Positions 44,449 to 56,512 of a stretch of DNA of 64,000 nt are shown one piece after another; the stretch's first letter is position 1, and every line of letters starts with the position of its first letter. Made by a program: the position numbers and the translations under genes. The notes beneath the pieces are model-generated. The model did no database searches and was not told the DNA's origin. It saw only the letters and a program-made list of their open reading frames with translations. The DNA comes from Mytilinidion resinicola. Taxonomy: Eukaryota; Ascomycota; Dothideomycetes; Mytilinidiales; Mytilinidiaceae. The stretch lies in assembly GCF_010093595.1 (NCBI RefSeq), contig NW_022985444.1, positions 1,903,406-1,967,405 on the forward strand, written 5' to 3'.

Positions 44449-47229
44449 ATGTCGCAGGTGCCGACAGGGACAGCATCGATGGCCGCCTCGGCTTCGGGCT
44501 CCGAGAAAAACGCGACCTCGCCCGCGTCCGCTAGCACTCCATCATCAACATCTGCGCCAGCACCGAAGGCGCAGAGCTGCGTCGTATGCCGCCGTCGCAA
44601 GGTGCGCTGTGACAAGCAGTCGCCGTGCTCTAATTGCCGCCGCGCGAACATCGCATGTGTTCTTCCTTCGAAAGATCGTCCGCCAAAATGGGCTCGTCGC
44701 CTCGAGCGCCTCACCACCAATGCCGCAGCATCAAACCCTCCGACGCTGCAAGACGCCGACCCGGGCGTTGCCAAGGTCATGGATAGACTGCGGAACCTCG
44801 AGGGCCTTGTCAAGGAGCTGACCGGCCAGCTGGAACAGGGACAGGCGGCCGCTAGCGCGCATGGTGGAGGTGAATCTAGTCTCTACTCTCTTTCAACGTC
44901 TGCCCAGCATCGTGGTGTAGAGCAACAGAGGCACACGTCACCTATCGAGAGTACTAGTAGTATCGAGAAGCCGTTTGGGAGGCTCGTTCTACAGGGTGCA
45001 AGCCAAAGCCGCTATGTGAGCAGCGGTTTCTGGACTCGGGTCAACGACGAGGTAAGTCGATCTATTGTGGTCACGTCGGCATCTTGACTAGTGGCCTCGC
45101 TGAATTTCGCTGCAGCTTGAGGGCTTGAAGACGGACACCCGCGGCCTGGAAGGAGATGAGTTCGATAGCTCAGAGGATGAGGCATCTTCTGGAAAGTCAC
45201 CGCCTACCCAGGAACTTGAGCGGACACCTTCCGAACGCCATGCATTCCTCTTTAGACACAACTTGAGTCCTTCGGCTCACGATCTCCGCGAATTCCACCC
45301 GCTACCGTCGCAGATCCCGTTTCTCCTAGATGTCTTTTCTGAGAACGTGAACTTCATCACGCAGATCGTCCATATGCCAACCGTTACCAAAATGGTCCGT
45401 GATTTGCGCGGCAGCGACATGATGCGCCTCACGCCATCTAATGAAGCCTTGATGTTTTCCATTTACTACGCCGCTATAACTTCAATGGAGGAAGATGATG
45501 TGAGTTCTCATTAGATTGTAATGCCATAGTCCAAACGGACATACTTGAGGACTGTGTTAATTCATTTCATGCGCAGGTCATGACGAATTTTGGCTCCTCA
45601 AAGGCCGACCTCAATCTCAGATATCGGCTCGGTCTCGAGCATGCCCTCGCGAAGGCCGATTTCCTCAACGCTCCCGATCTTGTCCTAGTTCAGGCATTTG
45701 TCATCTTCCTCTCTCTCGTTCGCCGACACGACAGCCCGAGGTTCGTGTGGATGATGACTGGGCTCGTCATCAGGATGGCTCAGTACCTTGGTTTGCAGCG
45801 AGATGGGTCACATTTCGAGCACCTGACTCCATTCGAGATTGAGACGCGACGAAAGGTCTGGTGGACTATGTGCATGCTGGATGTGAGAGCATCAGAGGAC
45901 CAAGGGACAGACCTGACTATAACGAGCGGCAGCTTCGACACGAAAATCCCTCTGAACATCAACGCTGCAGACATCAGTCCCGAGTCAAAAGAGATGCCCA
46001 CAGAGCGCGAGGGCGTGACCGAGATGACATTCGCGCGCATCAATTTCGGGCTATGGCATATCATGTGGCAGCTGATGAACCCCAGTGTAAGGAACGGTAC
46101 CGCAAGTTTGGAAGACCAAAATCGTATGGTGAGCGAGATCTACCAGAAATACGAAGAAGGTTACTTTCAGCACATGACAGAGTCGGGGAATATTGGCTTT
46201 TGGGTCGGGTCTACCGTCGCGCGCCTTGTCATGGCAAAAATGACGTTGATCGTCTTTCTTCCTGTTCTCTTCTCTTCCCCAAGCGAACACTTCTCGGACG
46301 AGATAAGAACCAAGTTGCTGGTCTCGGCAATCGAGGTCGCGGAGTATAACCATGCGCTAAACGCCGAACAAGCATGTCGGCAATGGCGCTGGGTCTACCA
46401 AACTTACACTCACTGGCATGCCATTGTATATCTTCTGATCGATATCTCCCGACGGCCTTGGTCACCCATCGTCGAGAGGGCATGGGTCGCGCTTCACAGC
46501 AGCTGGCTGATCCCAGTTCAAAATCCAACGAACAAGAATCTCCGCGTGTGGTTTTCACTGCGAAAGCTAATGGCCAAAGCCAGCAGGCATCGCGACGCCG
46601 AGCTCAGCCGGCTGAGAGCCGATCCACAGGCCGCCGCCAGGTTGGATACGGAGGACCAGAACATGCCATTGCCGTCAAGCTCAGGGCCCTTCCCAGCCGA
46701 GTCTGGATCTAGTGTGGACATCTTCCGCGAGCGGTGGCGCAAGCTCGTGAACCTTTCAGAGCCTACCGATCCGTCCATGCCTACAATCTACGCAAGTCAG
46801 CAGCCAACGGCGTCTGCTTTTGCGTATAACCCAGGCGACTTGACCTCCAACATAACCTCCGAGCCTACCTATCTTGGTACGAGTGGACAGCACGCCGCTC
46901 AAAATTCAGAGCATATCAAGTTCAGAAATCCAGAGCCAGCGCTTCCAACGAATGCTCCCAGCGAATTGGCCTTCAGCCAACCTGGACTACCATACAATCC
47001 CTTTACTACTATCCCTGCAGACTCCTCAGATGGTCGTACCATGGGTCCCGGTCTTGGGGCTTGGCTGTGGGCTGAGACTGACTCCTCGGATGATATGTTT
47101 CCTAATTTGGACCTTGATCCCATCGATGTGAATATGGATCTGGGTAGTGAGATGAATTGGTATAATTGGGTGGAATCTGCTAAGGGTATGGAAATGGATG
47201 CAAGCCTTAGTGGTAATGGCCGGACCTAG
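44449..47229 (+). CDS. Zn2Cys6 fungal transcription factor
   Basis: Three exons: 44449-45051, 45116-45499 and 45577-47229 (introns of 64 and 77 bp with GTAAGT/GTGAGT donors and TGCAG/CGCAG acceptors), for 879 aa. The start ATG 44449 gives MSQVPTGTASM. The binuclear zinc cluster spans about residues 44-70: CVVCRRRKVRC, then CSNCRRANIAC, spacing C-x2-C-x6-C-x5-C-x2-C-x6-C, with the basic RRRK typical of DNA contact. The middle homology (Fungal_trans) domain lies in exons 2-3, with FHPLPSQIPFLLDVFSENVN, the signature ETRRKVWWTMCMLDVR and QGTDLTITSGSFDTKIPLNI. The C-terminal tail is Ser/Pro-rich. It is a nuclear regulator whose targets are unknown. The intergenic region to the hydrolase is about 0.9 kb. 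Confidence 0.88.
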
Positions 47230-48115
47230 CTCGCTCTCGAGGGAGAGTATCTGGAGTGCCTCCGTACTCTACTAGAATGCATCCGTTTCGACATGGCGTC
47301 CACGTCTACGCCTAGAGCTAGTAAGGCGCTGCGAGACTCGAAGCCGGAAGAGCGGCCTAGAAGAAGCTCCAAGGTTGATACTCGTCATCACGCACACCAT
47401 AAACATCTACAGCGTATTTGGACAGCACGGTTCCGTCGGATAAACTTCCTGCCATCTCTGGAATCGCCAACATCCAAGTCCTGGCAGTTGTCCGGCTGGC
47501 ATTCTGGGAAACAAGGCTTAAATATGCATTCATGTGGATGCGAGACACAGAGATTCAATCACAAGCTGCCAGGGTACATCGGAAGGATCTCGATCCTAGG
47601 CGCCCGTAAACAGCAGGATTCTCACGCTAGCTGAGAAGATCTCTGAGATTTACTCTCTCATCAGGGCGTCCACGCATCCTGGTGGAGTCGAGGCGAGCGA
47701 GCTGGCACTCTTGACGTGCATGACGGACGCACGTGATCTCCTCTCCGAACCCGGTCACGTGCCACATCTCTGAACCCCGCCCCCAAATCTTTCTTTTGGG
47801 GGTATAAAGGCCCTTCTGCCACAGACCTTAGAATGTGCAGAGTACTTGACACTGGTCTTGGAGAAAAAGTAGTGGAGAGAGCCTTCATGGCGCGGGTTTG
47901 GTGTAAACAGGCACGAAGTGTTTGTCCATGGGTGTTGTCTCAACTGGGGACTGCGGGTTCTGATGGTTGGGACTTGCTTAGGTGGTTCAAAAGACTATCT
48001 CTTGGCACGTGATGGGTGATGGTTGGTCGGCGCTTGGACTGAGGCGTCCCGCAACCGCTACAGCGGTGATGTAGAACATCCTTCATTTCTTTCAATTTAA
48101 TTCATCAGTCAAGTC
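47230..48115. other. Intergenic with a hairpin and TATA-like box
   Basis: No supported gene. CCCCCAAA (47780-47787) can pair with TTTGGGGG (47795-47802), and TATAAAGG follows immediately at 47803-47810, like a strong core promoter. The only downstream plus-strand frame is a 41-codon one from ATG 47887. Frames at 47293-47634 have no recognisable motif. Confidence 0.4.
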
Positions 48116-48184
48116 TAATGCTCAAAGACATCTGCACAAATCTCATATACTCAACTCCACATTGCCAAACCCATACCAACCCTC

Positions 48185-49400
48185 ATGAAGGGCAAAGCTA
48201 CCCATCATCACCACCTCCCCTCTTCCCCTTTCGCAGCACCAACCACGCCCTTCCTCTCCATGGATCTGTTCTTGTTCGATTTTTTTATCCCCCACCAGCA
48301 ACCCCACGACCATCGTCGCTGGCTTGGTCGCCTTTCAATTCACCCCACCAACATAATCGATCGATTATGATTGCTCTTTTTGATCCACCACACCACCTCC
48401 GCCGCTCCATCACACCGAAAAGCGAAGGAGTTGATCCCCCATCCCAGCCTACGCCAGCTCCATAGGAAACGACAAGGCGAGCCTTTTGATTTCCCACCCT
48501 CTCCCACAGCCATGAGAACCTAGTTTATCGGCTTTGACTCCACAGACCAGTCCACATAAAGTTAATTTTCCTCTGGTTTTGGACGGTCTACTGAGCCTCC
48601 CATAATTCTTGAAGCTTGGGAGAGGAAAACGTTCTCTCTTCCCTCATTCGCAACACCACCCACACCCACACCCTCCCCCTCCATGGTCTTGCTGCTGTTT
48701 TATTTTTAATCACCCACCTCCAACCCCTCCACCATGCTCGATATCCCAGTTGAATTTTGATCCACACGTCACATCCACCACCACATTGTAGATTCAGACA
48801 TGCCTAGTTTCATCCTCCACCCAATCGACACCAACTCCATACGGTCTTCGGGTCCAAAGTTTGATCCCCCAACACTCTCACAGCCATCATAGGTTCATCT
48901 GCCGCTTTTTAACTTCGCAGAGCACTCCACATAGAAGCTGCTCCCGTGCGATTTTGAACGGTCTGCAGAATCTGCCATAATTCTTGAATATCCGTAGAGA
49001 TAAAAATTCTCTCTTCCCTCCTTCGCAACACCACCCACATCCTTCCGCTCCATGCGGTCCTTCTGTGCGCATTTTGATCCCCCCACCACCAACCCCTCCA
49101 CCATGCTTTGGTCGCAGCCAATTTTGATCCACCACTCCAACTCCACCGCTCCATCGCTCCTCACGCATGTGCGATTTGATTCCTCCACCCACCCCCACAC
49201 TGGCTCCATGCGATGAAATGGACGGCATTTTGATTCCCCCCCCCCCCCTCCTTCTCTCCCACAGCCATGGGTCGTTGTACTCATGTTTTGTGACTCCGCA
49301 GACCAGTGCCCATAGTATCTTATTCGATTGGATTTTGGACGGTCTGCGGAGTCTGCCCTGGTGTCTGAAGACTGGGAGAGGGAGGAGTTTATATACTCGC
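48185..49400 (+). repeat. Tandem array, about 375 bp units
   Basis: The block TTTTGGACGGTCTRCKGAGYCTGCC, then CATAATTCTTGAA, TTCTCTCTTCCCTC and TTCGCAACACCACCCACA recurs near 48577, 48948 and 49328, spaced 371 and 380 bp. A partial unit lies upstream (CCTCTTCCCCTTTCGCAGCA at about 48213). Inside each unit there are smaller repeats of about 50 bp containing ATTTTGATCC and CCCCTCCACCATG. The array is strongly strand-asymmetric (C/A/T-rich on plus). It has no coding signature. Confidence 0.65.
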
Positions 49401-49742
49401 CTGCTGGGGGGGGGAGGGGGAGATTTGGGGGATGAGTCAGCGGAGGGGCATGTGAGGGGTGTGGTGTTCATGCGCTGGCACTGGAGGCCATTCGGGCCGA
49501 CTGGCGACATCGGGGGAGAATGTGAGAGGCTGAGACGGTCCTGTGGAGATGGCATAGCTTCAAAAGCGGAATTAAGGAGCAAAGGCCAGGAAGAGAGGCG
49601 TTTACGTTCATAAGGTATCAGCCAAAGCCTACATCATAGCGAGCGTCGAGTATTATCACTCCCATCCCATTAACAGCCTCCTCCTTTCATGCCCCCTTCC
49701 CCTCTCTCTCTTTCCCACCCCCTACTCTTTTCCATCCCTACA

Positions 49743-51813
49743 TTAAACCTTCTCCCCCTCCCCTACCGCCTCCACATGACTCGCCCTCCTTTCCCTCTCC
49801 ACCATAATCTCCTTCAAGCTCATCCTTCGCATATTCTCATCCACATCCCCAAACCTGACACTCGGCCTGAACTTCTTACTCTTCCACGCCTTGCCCACCA
49901 ACCCATACAACTCATCAACCTGCTCGAGCGTGAGCCCCTTAGTTTCGTAGATCATCAGCCACACGAACACGACGCACACGAGGCAGAAGCTGCCCCACAC
50001 GAAGAAGACTTTGGAGCGGAGATTCGCGTGCTGCGGGTCCGTCATGTAGGGGGTCGAGTAGGCGATGGCCTTGGATGTGTTAACATTAGCGTGTGTTGAG
50101 GACGGGGTGGAGGGGAGCTCGGGGATTAGAGGGAAGGGGAGGAACAGGGGAAACAGAGCAACATACCCAGTTCAGCAGCCAATTACTCGCCGTCGTCATA
50201 CTCAAGCACTTCGCGCGCACCTTCAACGGATACAACTCGCCCGTAACCACCCACGCAACCGGGCCCCACGAGCTCGCAAAGAAGAAGATGTAGATACACA
50301 CGAACGCGATGGCGGCGCGCTGGGCGGCGATCTCGGTGGTGCCCGCGACGGTGCCGGTGATGGCGACGATGTACTGGCACACGCACATGCCGATGGCGCC
50401 GATGAGGAGCAGGTTGCGGCGGCCGAGCTTCTCGACGGCGTAGAGACCTGGGAAGGTGGACACGACGTTGATGGTGTTGGTGATGACTTGGATGATGAAG
50501 GGGTTTTGGAAGCCGGCGTTTTTGAAGTATTGGGTGCCGTAGTAGACTGGCGTCGTCTTGTTAGCATTTGCGTTCGAGATTTGGGGGGGTTGGAAAGGGC
50601 GAGGGAGGGGGGAGGTACGTACAGATGAAGTTGACGCCTGTGAGCTGTTGCAGGGCTTGTAGTCCGCATCCGGTGAGTGTACGCTTGCCGACTGTGCCTT
50701 TGAAGCATTCGATGTAGGAGGCTTTGCCGATGCTCATTTCGTAGCGGTGGTTTGCTTCGACTTCGTGGAGTTCTTCGGCGACGGCTGGGTGGTCGGGTGG
50801 GAGACGGCGGAGTTTGCCGAGTGCGATTGCGGCCTTTTATACATTAGTACTTTTCTCGGAGTTGCATAGTAGGCGGAGAAACTTACCTTGTCATACCTAT
50901 CCCTCTTGATGAGATAGCGCGGCGTTTCCGGGAGGAAAAAGAGTCTGAATGCTGTCAGAATGTGACTAGAATAACGAGTGGTGATGGATGCGGCAGACTC
51001 ACCCAATAACCAAAATCAGCGACCACAGAAACTGTACAGCAATAGGAATGCGGTAAGAGCCGGTATCGTTGCGATTTTGCGTGGAGTTATTGACGATGGC
51101 AGCTAGAAGCAAGCCTATCGTAATAGCAAGCTGGTATGCACCGACGATCGTGCCACGGATCCATTTGGGCGAGGTTTCGGATTGGTACATTGGAACTGCT
51201 TGCCATTAGCTACCGTCTCGACCTTCGTTACGATGTAGAATGTTTTGATTGCTAGGAAAAAGATAGCGAACTTACTCTGTGCGCTCACTAAACCTACTCC
51301 CAACCCAGCAAAGAAGCGCCCCGCAATGAACAGCGACTGCCCCGTCGACGCGACCTGCAAGATGACGCCCAGATTGAATACTACGCCCGTGGAGAGCATC
51401 AAGCCCATCCGTCGGCCCACCGTGTCTGCCAGAGGCGCAGAGGCTAGGGCGCCAAAGAATGTACCAGCTGAGAGGATAGACACGATAAGAGAGTTGTCTG
51501 ATGCCTTGAGGACGCCGTTGGTCGTAAATTCTTGCAGCCAGTAGGGCATGGCGATGATGCCGGAGATAGTGCCGGTGTCATATCTAGGAATCTCATTAAT
51601 TTGATAGTTCAATTGATGTTTTTGAGGGTGTTGATGGGTGGAAGAGTGGTGAGAGGACGAACCCGAAAAGCACACCACCAAAGGCGACGAAGAGACCGAT
51701 ACAAATCGCTGGCCTGGACTCAATTAGCACTGAATCGATCTATAGAAAGTTGGTACTCACCAGGTCTTCCCCACCTCGCCATCAGGCTTCTTCAAAGAGA
51801 ACTTCCCAGGCAT
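49743..51813 (-). CDS. MFS hexose/sugar transporter
   Basis: Eight exons from ATG 51813 (MPGKFSLKKPDGEVGKTW) to a stop at 49743, about 520 aa. Junctions were checked for frame at VLFG/YDTG, SAQ/IPMY, VIG/LFFLPETP, YDK/AAIALG, GVNFI/FYYG and LLNW/AIAY. Twelve-helix sugar-porter motifs are present: GYDTGTISGI in helix 1, DTVGRRMGL after helix 2, PETPRYLIKRDRYDK before the central loop, QQLTGVNFIFYYGT in helix 7, VEKLGRRNLLL after helix 8 and YETKGLTLEQVDELY after helix 12. These place it among fungal glucose/hexose proton symporters or sensors of the plasma membrane. The short C-terminal tail (about 45 aa after ETKG) argues for a transporter over a long-tailed Rgt2/Snf3-type sensor. The substrate is inferred. 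Confidence 0.88.
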
Positions 51814-53124
51814 GCTGCCGTTTGATCTTCACCACAGAATCCAGATATCGGAATCGCAACTGCTTCAACCCTATCACAATTGCTTGATTTTTTGTGCCTG
51901 GATAATCCACGGGTCCTGTAACTTCCTTATGAGATATCCGTACTCAAGAAAAATAGAGTCGCCCGGAAATGCCTTCTCTTTAAAAACGCCCGACGCAGTC
52001 CCCCGCACATCCCCCAAGCCATCCCATCACCACCCACCGCCATCACCCAAGCCCACCGCCTGCCCTCAGCTTTTGCACGCACCCAATCCGCACGACGTAT
52101 CTTGTCCGACTTCACGCCTCATGACGGAGCACGCTCCTCATTCGCGAAGCTGATGCGGGGATGCCGCGTCGCCAAGCTCTATGCCGAGCGCATTCCCGAT
52201 TCACGTAGTAGTCAGCCGTCGGGACCGGAGAACTCGTCCAATGAAAGAAAGAAGAGGCGTGGAAGCGTTTCAGTGAAAGAGAGGCAGTTCGTGGTTCAGG
52301 GTTGGCGAGACAGGGCGCAAAGCCACTTCGCGTGGTGTTTCTTGTTCGGGTTGCAGATGGTGATGTCATGGCGTTTTGAGGGGAAAGATGAGCGGACAAG
52401 AGGGCACGATGGCACGGTGGCACGGTGATTGTTGAGATGTAGACACGAGAAGAAAAGAAAGGAGATTGGGTTGCGAGATTGATGAGATGGAAAATGCAGC
52501 CTGGGATCTGAATCCCGCGATGCCTGTGTGGTGGTGAGGCGGAGGGTTTCGCGGGAGGTTTGACAGGCTTGTAGATGAAAGGAGCATGATCTTGGCTTCA
52601 GCGCCTGAAAGTTCAAGCAACGAACCTCGTGCTCATGTGCATGAGAATCGCTTTGCATGCGTTGCCCAATGCATCTGCCTATCGAATCATAGTTAAGGTG
52701 ACTATGAGGATTCAGGGTTGCGGACTCGCACCGCATGAGAGAGCTGTCTAGATCTGCTGGGAGACGCTGTGTCATCGTGACCCGGGCAGCTTGAAAAAGG
52801 CAACAAAGGGCTGAAGATACTGTTAGTATGTCAATTTGCGGGGAGACGTCTTGGATGCAGGGTCTGGGCGTTTCCTCGGTGGCACGGCGGATACTCCGTT
52901 CGGCGTGGTTAACAGCGGTTCGGTAGTCTCGAGCGGAGTCCTTGCTTGGACGCCGTGGCATTGTTCACTGGGTGGAAATCGCATGGGATAGGAAAGATGA
53001 AAGATGAAAGATAATATGATGGCGGAAAGCGCCAATCAATTGCTATGGACGGACGCCTTTTTGTGAATGTACAAGGTATCCATTCGTTGGATATCGTAAC
53101 CACCCAAAATGCAAACATCCACAA
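51814..53124. other. Intergenic, no gene seen
   Basis: The promoter of the sugar transporter lies at the left and the 3' flank of NOP2 at the right. Several overlapping frames occur at 52.1-53.0 kb on both strands without motifs or splice-consistent joins. I do not support a gene here. Confidence 0.4.
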
Positions 53125-55473
53125 TCAGATAGGAACCCCTCCTTGCTTCTTGCTTTTCTTGATCTTGATCTTTTCCGGCTTTGAGTCCTTCCCGTTGACT
53201 GTCGTGATCGTCTTGGTAATCTCGGTCACTGTTCTCGCAGGCTTTGACTTCGATGCGTTGACCTCTACGGTAGTTTTGGACTCCTTAACCTTCGTCTTCT
53301 TAGGCTTTGATTCTGATCCGTCGACCTTCTTTGCGACCTCCAAATCCACAGACATTGCCTTCGTAGGCATCAGTTCGGATCCAGTAGCCTTCGTCGCTGC
53401 TTTAGGATCATCACCCTTAGTCTTCTTTACCTTGGGCTTCGAGAGCTTCGGGTCAGCAGCCTGATCAGCGGCCTCCGCAGGTTCAACTCTATTTACTTTA
53501 GCAGCATCTCCATTCTTCTCTCCTTTGGGCCTCCCGTACGATTTGGGATCCTTCCCCTTCCGCCGCAGCTGCGACTTTCTCGCGCGCTCAATGTACTTTT
53601 CATCTTCGCTCTCGTCCCAACCACCAAAGTCATCCTCCATAGTACCATCCTCGGTAACTGGAGTTTTGTCGACAAACTCTTCTTCCGTGGTGCTAACCTT
53701 CTCTTTGCCACCATCGCTCTTCGCACCGACCGCATTCGCGGGTGTAAGTCCTGTCTTCTTGAACTTGGCGACGAAGAAGCCATCCACGTTGTATGCGTGT
53801 GGGTAATACCTCCGCGTTAGCTTCATCGAAGGGTGGAAGACCTTGCCCTGAATACTCGTGAAGCCCTCCTTTCCGAATGAGAGACCCGTCTCTACAAGCT
53901 TGACATTCGGACGTTTGTTCAGTGCGTATTGCACAACCTGTTCGTTCTCCTCGACTGTGACCGAGCAAGTGGAGTAGACAATGTACCCGCCAGTTTTGCT
54001 CGCATGATCTACCGAATCAATGGCGGCAAGAATCAGCTGTTTCTGCAAATGCGGTAGACGCAGGAAATCCTGCTCTGTCTTATTCGTCTTCACGCTCGCA
54101 TCCTTGGCGATAACTCCAGTGCCCGAGCACGGCGCATCCAGAAGCACGCGATCAAAGCCACCCATGACCTTGGGGAACTCGAGTGCTGAGTAGTTGCACA
54201 CGATCGTGTTCTTGCAGCCTAGGCGGTGAATGTTTCCGATAAGACCCTTCGCACGCGATTTGTTGGAATCGTTGGCGAAGATGCAGCCGGTGTTTTTCAT
54301 CAGCGCGGCGATGTGCGTGGTTTTACCACCAGGCGCAGCGGCCATGTCCAGAACGCGCTCATTCTCTTGTGGCGCGAGAGCCATGACAGGGAGGAAAGAC
54401 GAGGCGGCTTGGAGAATATAGTGACCAGCGAGATACTCGGGGGTGGCACCGAGCGGGACTTGCGATTCGAAAATTTGCAGTCCGACTTTTGACCACTTTC
54501 CTACGGGCTCAAGCTGTACACCACGGTTTATGAGAGTTTGTGCAAGTTCGCGACGATGAGTACGGAGGGTGTTGGTGCGAATGACGACCGGGCGAGGAGT
54601 TTCGTTAGCTTCGAAGAACGCAAAAGCTTCGCGAGGCGGGAAGAGGTTAAATAGCTTGGTAGCTAAAAACTCCGAGTATCCGTAGTACGCGCAGATATCT
54701 TTAATGAGCTGGGATGTATACTCGGTCCTCGACCGTCCCTCAGCAAGATTTGAGAAATCGTCCAGCACACGTATCGTATCCGTGATCCTCGTCCTCAATA
54801 GCTGGAGACTTGGTGGTTCTAGTGGTCCCTTGGTGCCCGCATCCTCATCATCCCCAAGTATTTTCGGTCGGTCGCCTGCAACGTTCGTCGTCATTGCAGA
54901 CTCGGCCAGCTCGGCCTGAGCCTCCGCGTCTTCAATCGCCTTCTGCCAGTCCTTCTTCTCTGACAACCCCACGATATTCGCCGCCGTGAGCCTCTCTTCA
55001 GCATCATCAGAGTCGTCCTCATCAGACCACATGCCCGCCGCGACGTCCGGATCCGAGTCCAAGAACTCATCGTCGTCCAGTTCCGGCTCGCTGTCATCGG
55101 AGTCGCTTCCTAGTATGTCCATCTTTCCTGCACCCACACCTTCGAGCACATCTTCCATAACGTCCGGGTCATCTATCCCATCCTCGTCGTCTCCAAGCGA
55201 ATCATCATCCTCGAGCATAGGTTCCGGCTCAACAACCTTCTTGACCTTCTTCCTGCCGTTTTCTTTTACGACTGCGACTTTGGCCTTCTTGTCAAGCTTC
55301 GCATTTCCCGTGCCATTCCCAAGCACAGACTTATTCGCATTCAGCCCGCCCTTCCTCCGCCTCTTCTTCTCTTCAACCGGCGCAGCAGGCGCATCTTTTC
55401 GTTTCCGCGTGACGAGCGATTCGTCCAATGGGCCTGGCGGACCCTGCTTCTTCATGCGATTGCCGACACCCAT
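53125..55473 (-). CDS. NOP2: Nucleolar 25S rRNA cytosine-C5 methyltransferase
   Basis: A single exon from ATG 55473 (MGVGNRMKKQGPPGPLDES), 782 aa. The frame stays open 60 codons further upstream, but the family N-terminus supports this start. The NOL1/NOP2/Sun methyltransferase core is complete: the SAM-binding motif DMAAAPGGKTTHIAALMKN, LLDAPCSGTG with one catalytic Cys, YSTCSVTVEENEQVV with the second, and the C-terminal GFFVAKFKK. The N-terminal third has basic nuclear/nucleolar localisation stretches (EEKKRRRKGG) and long acidic Asp/Glu/Ser blocks. The C-terminus is Lys-rich. The protein methylates large-subunit rRNA and is needed for 60S ribosome maturation. It is divergent from the GET5-like gene with 263 bp between the start codons. 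Confidence 0.95.
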   Translation of the reverse strand: MGVGNRMKKQGPPGPLDESLVTRKRKDAPAAPVEEKKRRRKGGLNANKSVLGNGTGNAKLDKKAKVAVVKENGRKKVKKVVEPEPMLEDDDSLGDDEDGIDDPDVMEDVLEGVGAGKMDILGSDSDDSEPELDDDEFLDSDPDVAAGMWSDEDDSDDAEERLTAANIVGLSEKKDWQKAIEDAEAQAELAESAMTTNVAGDRPKILGDDEDAGTKGPLEPPSLQLLRTRITDTIRVLDDFSNLAEGRSRTEYTSQLIKDICAYYGYSEFLATKLFNLFPPREAFAFFEANETPRPVVIRTNTLRTHRRELAQTLINRGVQLEPVGKWSKVGLQIFESQVPLGATPEYLAGHYILQAASSFLPVMALAPQENERVLDMAAAPGGKTTHIAALMKNTGCIFANDSNKSRAKGLIGNIHRLGCKNTIVCNYSALEFPKVMGGFDRVLLDAPCSGTGVIAKDASVKTNKTEQDFLRLPHLQKQLILAAIDSVDHASKTGGYIVYSTCSVTVEENEQVVQYALNKRPNVKLVETGLSFGKEGFTSIQGKVFHPSMKLTRRYYPHAYNVDGFFVAKFKKTGLTPANAVGAKSDGGKEKVSTTEEEFVDKTPVTEDGTMEDDFGGWDESEDEKYIERARKSQLRRKGKDPKSYGRPKGEKNGDAAKVNRVEPAEAADQAADPKLSKPKVKKTKGDDPKAATKATGSELMPTKAMSVDLEVAKKVDGSESKPKKTKVKESKTTVEVNASKSKPARTVTEITKTITTVNGKDSKPEKIKIKKSKKQGGVPI

Positions 55474-55736
55474 TATCGCGGTATTATTGAGTTCGTAGTC
55501 GAGAAAAAGTGTGATTTGGGAGGTAGAGTGAAGCTTCGAACTTTCCCTCGCGAAAATCAGAGACCGGACCACCTTCTGAGAAAATTCACTCACCGCCTTC
55601 GTGCCAAGACCCGGCGCGGAGAAACCACAACCGAAGCGCAGGTAAATCGTCATTCATCGATTCGAGTTCCCAGCCTCGACAGCAGACCAGAAACACCCCA
55701 AGACCGCCGGGAACAATTCGAGTCGCACCCGTCAAA
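55474..55736. promoter_or_regulatory. Bidirectional promoter NOP2 / GET5-like
   Basis: A 263 bp intergenic stretch between divergent start codons, so both genes must share promoter DNA here. No TATA box is evident, as is usual for housekeeping genes. Confidence 0.6.
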
Positions 55737-56512
55737 ATGAGCGAACTCGTCTTCGCAAAGCAGTTCCTCACAGCCCTCGACTCGCGCCCCATCAAGCTCT
55801 CCAGCGATCACATCGCCGACCCGCGGTCATATCCCGCCTCAAACGCCGTACGTAGCCAGAATCTCTTCGCAGTACCCTCTCAGATCTATGCCCCTCCTCG
55901 TCCCATGCAACTTTGCATACGCTCCCATCCATCTTCTAGTGAAAATCTAGCCTAATCCATTCTCAGTACACCCTCCCCCGCCTCCCCCCCGGCCACCCCT
56001 CCAAACCCCTCCGCAAATCCCCTACGAACCCGGCAGCCACCAGCCACTCCATAACCCTCAAGCCCCTCAAGCCCTCCCAACCCACCATCACCCTCCCCTC
56101 GCAACCCCCCTCCACCTCCATCTACGATCTCAAAGCCGCCTACGCCGCCCAGACCTCCACCGACATCGCCAAGATCAAGGTCCTGTACAAGAAGAAGCCC
56201 GTCGCCGATTCGAAGATCTTATCCGAGCTCGCGGGCGATAACGTCGGGGCTGCGCTGGAGTTTGGGGTTATGATATTGGGGGGTGGGGTGGGGGGCACGC
56301 CGGTGGGGACGCCGCCGGTGGAGATACCGCAACCATTGATGGGGGAGAAGGAGGTAGGAGCGGTGGCGCAGGGGCCGAGTGGGGCAGAGGAGTTGCGGAC
56401 GGAGGAGTTTTGGAGGGATTTGAAGGGGTTTCTTGTGCAGAGGTTGAGGGATGAGGGGGAGGGGGAGAGGTGGGCGAAGGCGTTTAGGGGGGTTTGGGAG
56501 AAGGAGGGTTGA
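55737..56512 (+). CDS. GET5: GET5/Mdy2-like ubiquitin-like protein
   Basis: Exon 1 (55737-55847) encodes MSELVFAKQFLTALDSRPIK and on to YPASNA. The intron is 55848-55966 (GTACGT..TCTCAG). Exon 2 (55967-56512) opens YTLPRLPPGHPSKPLRK. The protein is 218 aa. The N-terminal FAKQFLTALDSRPIKL segment and a ubiquitin-like fold around residues 75-140 (TITLPSQPPSTSIYDLKAAY, IAKIKVLYKKKPVADSKILS) match the fungal Get5-type family. A C-terminal helical segment (RTEEFWRDLKGFLVQRL) fits the dimerisation region. Get5 acts with Get4 and Sgt2 to hand tail-anchored proteins to Get3 in the cytosol. Some databases label this fungal family as a cell-cycle medial ring component, so the exact name is less certain than the fold. 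Confidence 0.75.

Noticed and set aside
52100..53040. Overlapping frames on both strands between the transporter and NOP2
   Set aside because: No motif, no splice-consistent gene model and no codon bias like the neighbouring genes.
53045..55500. Plus-strand frames opposite NOP2 and Ser-rich frames near 55 kb
   Set aside because: They are antisense images of the acidic and Lys-rich NOP2 regions.
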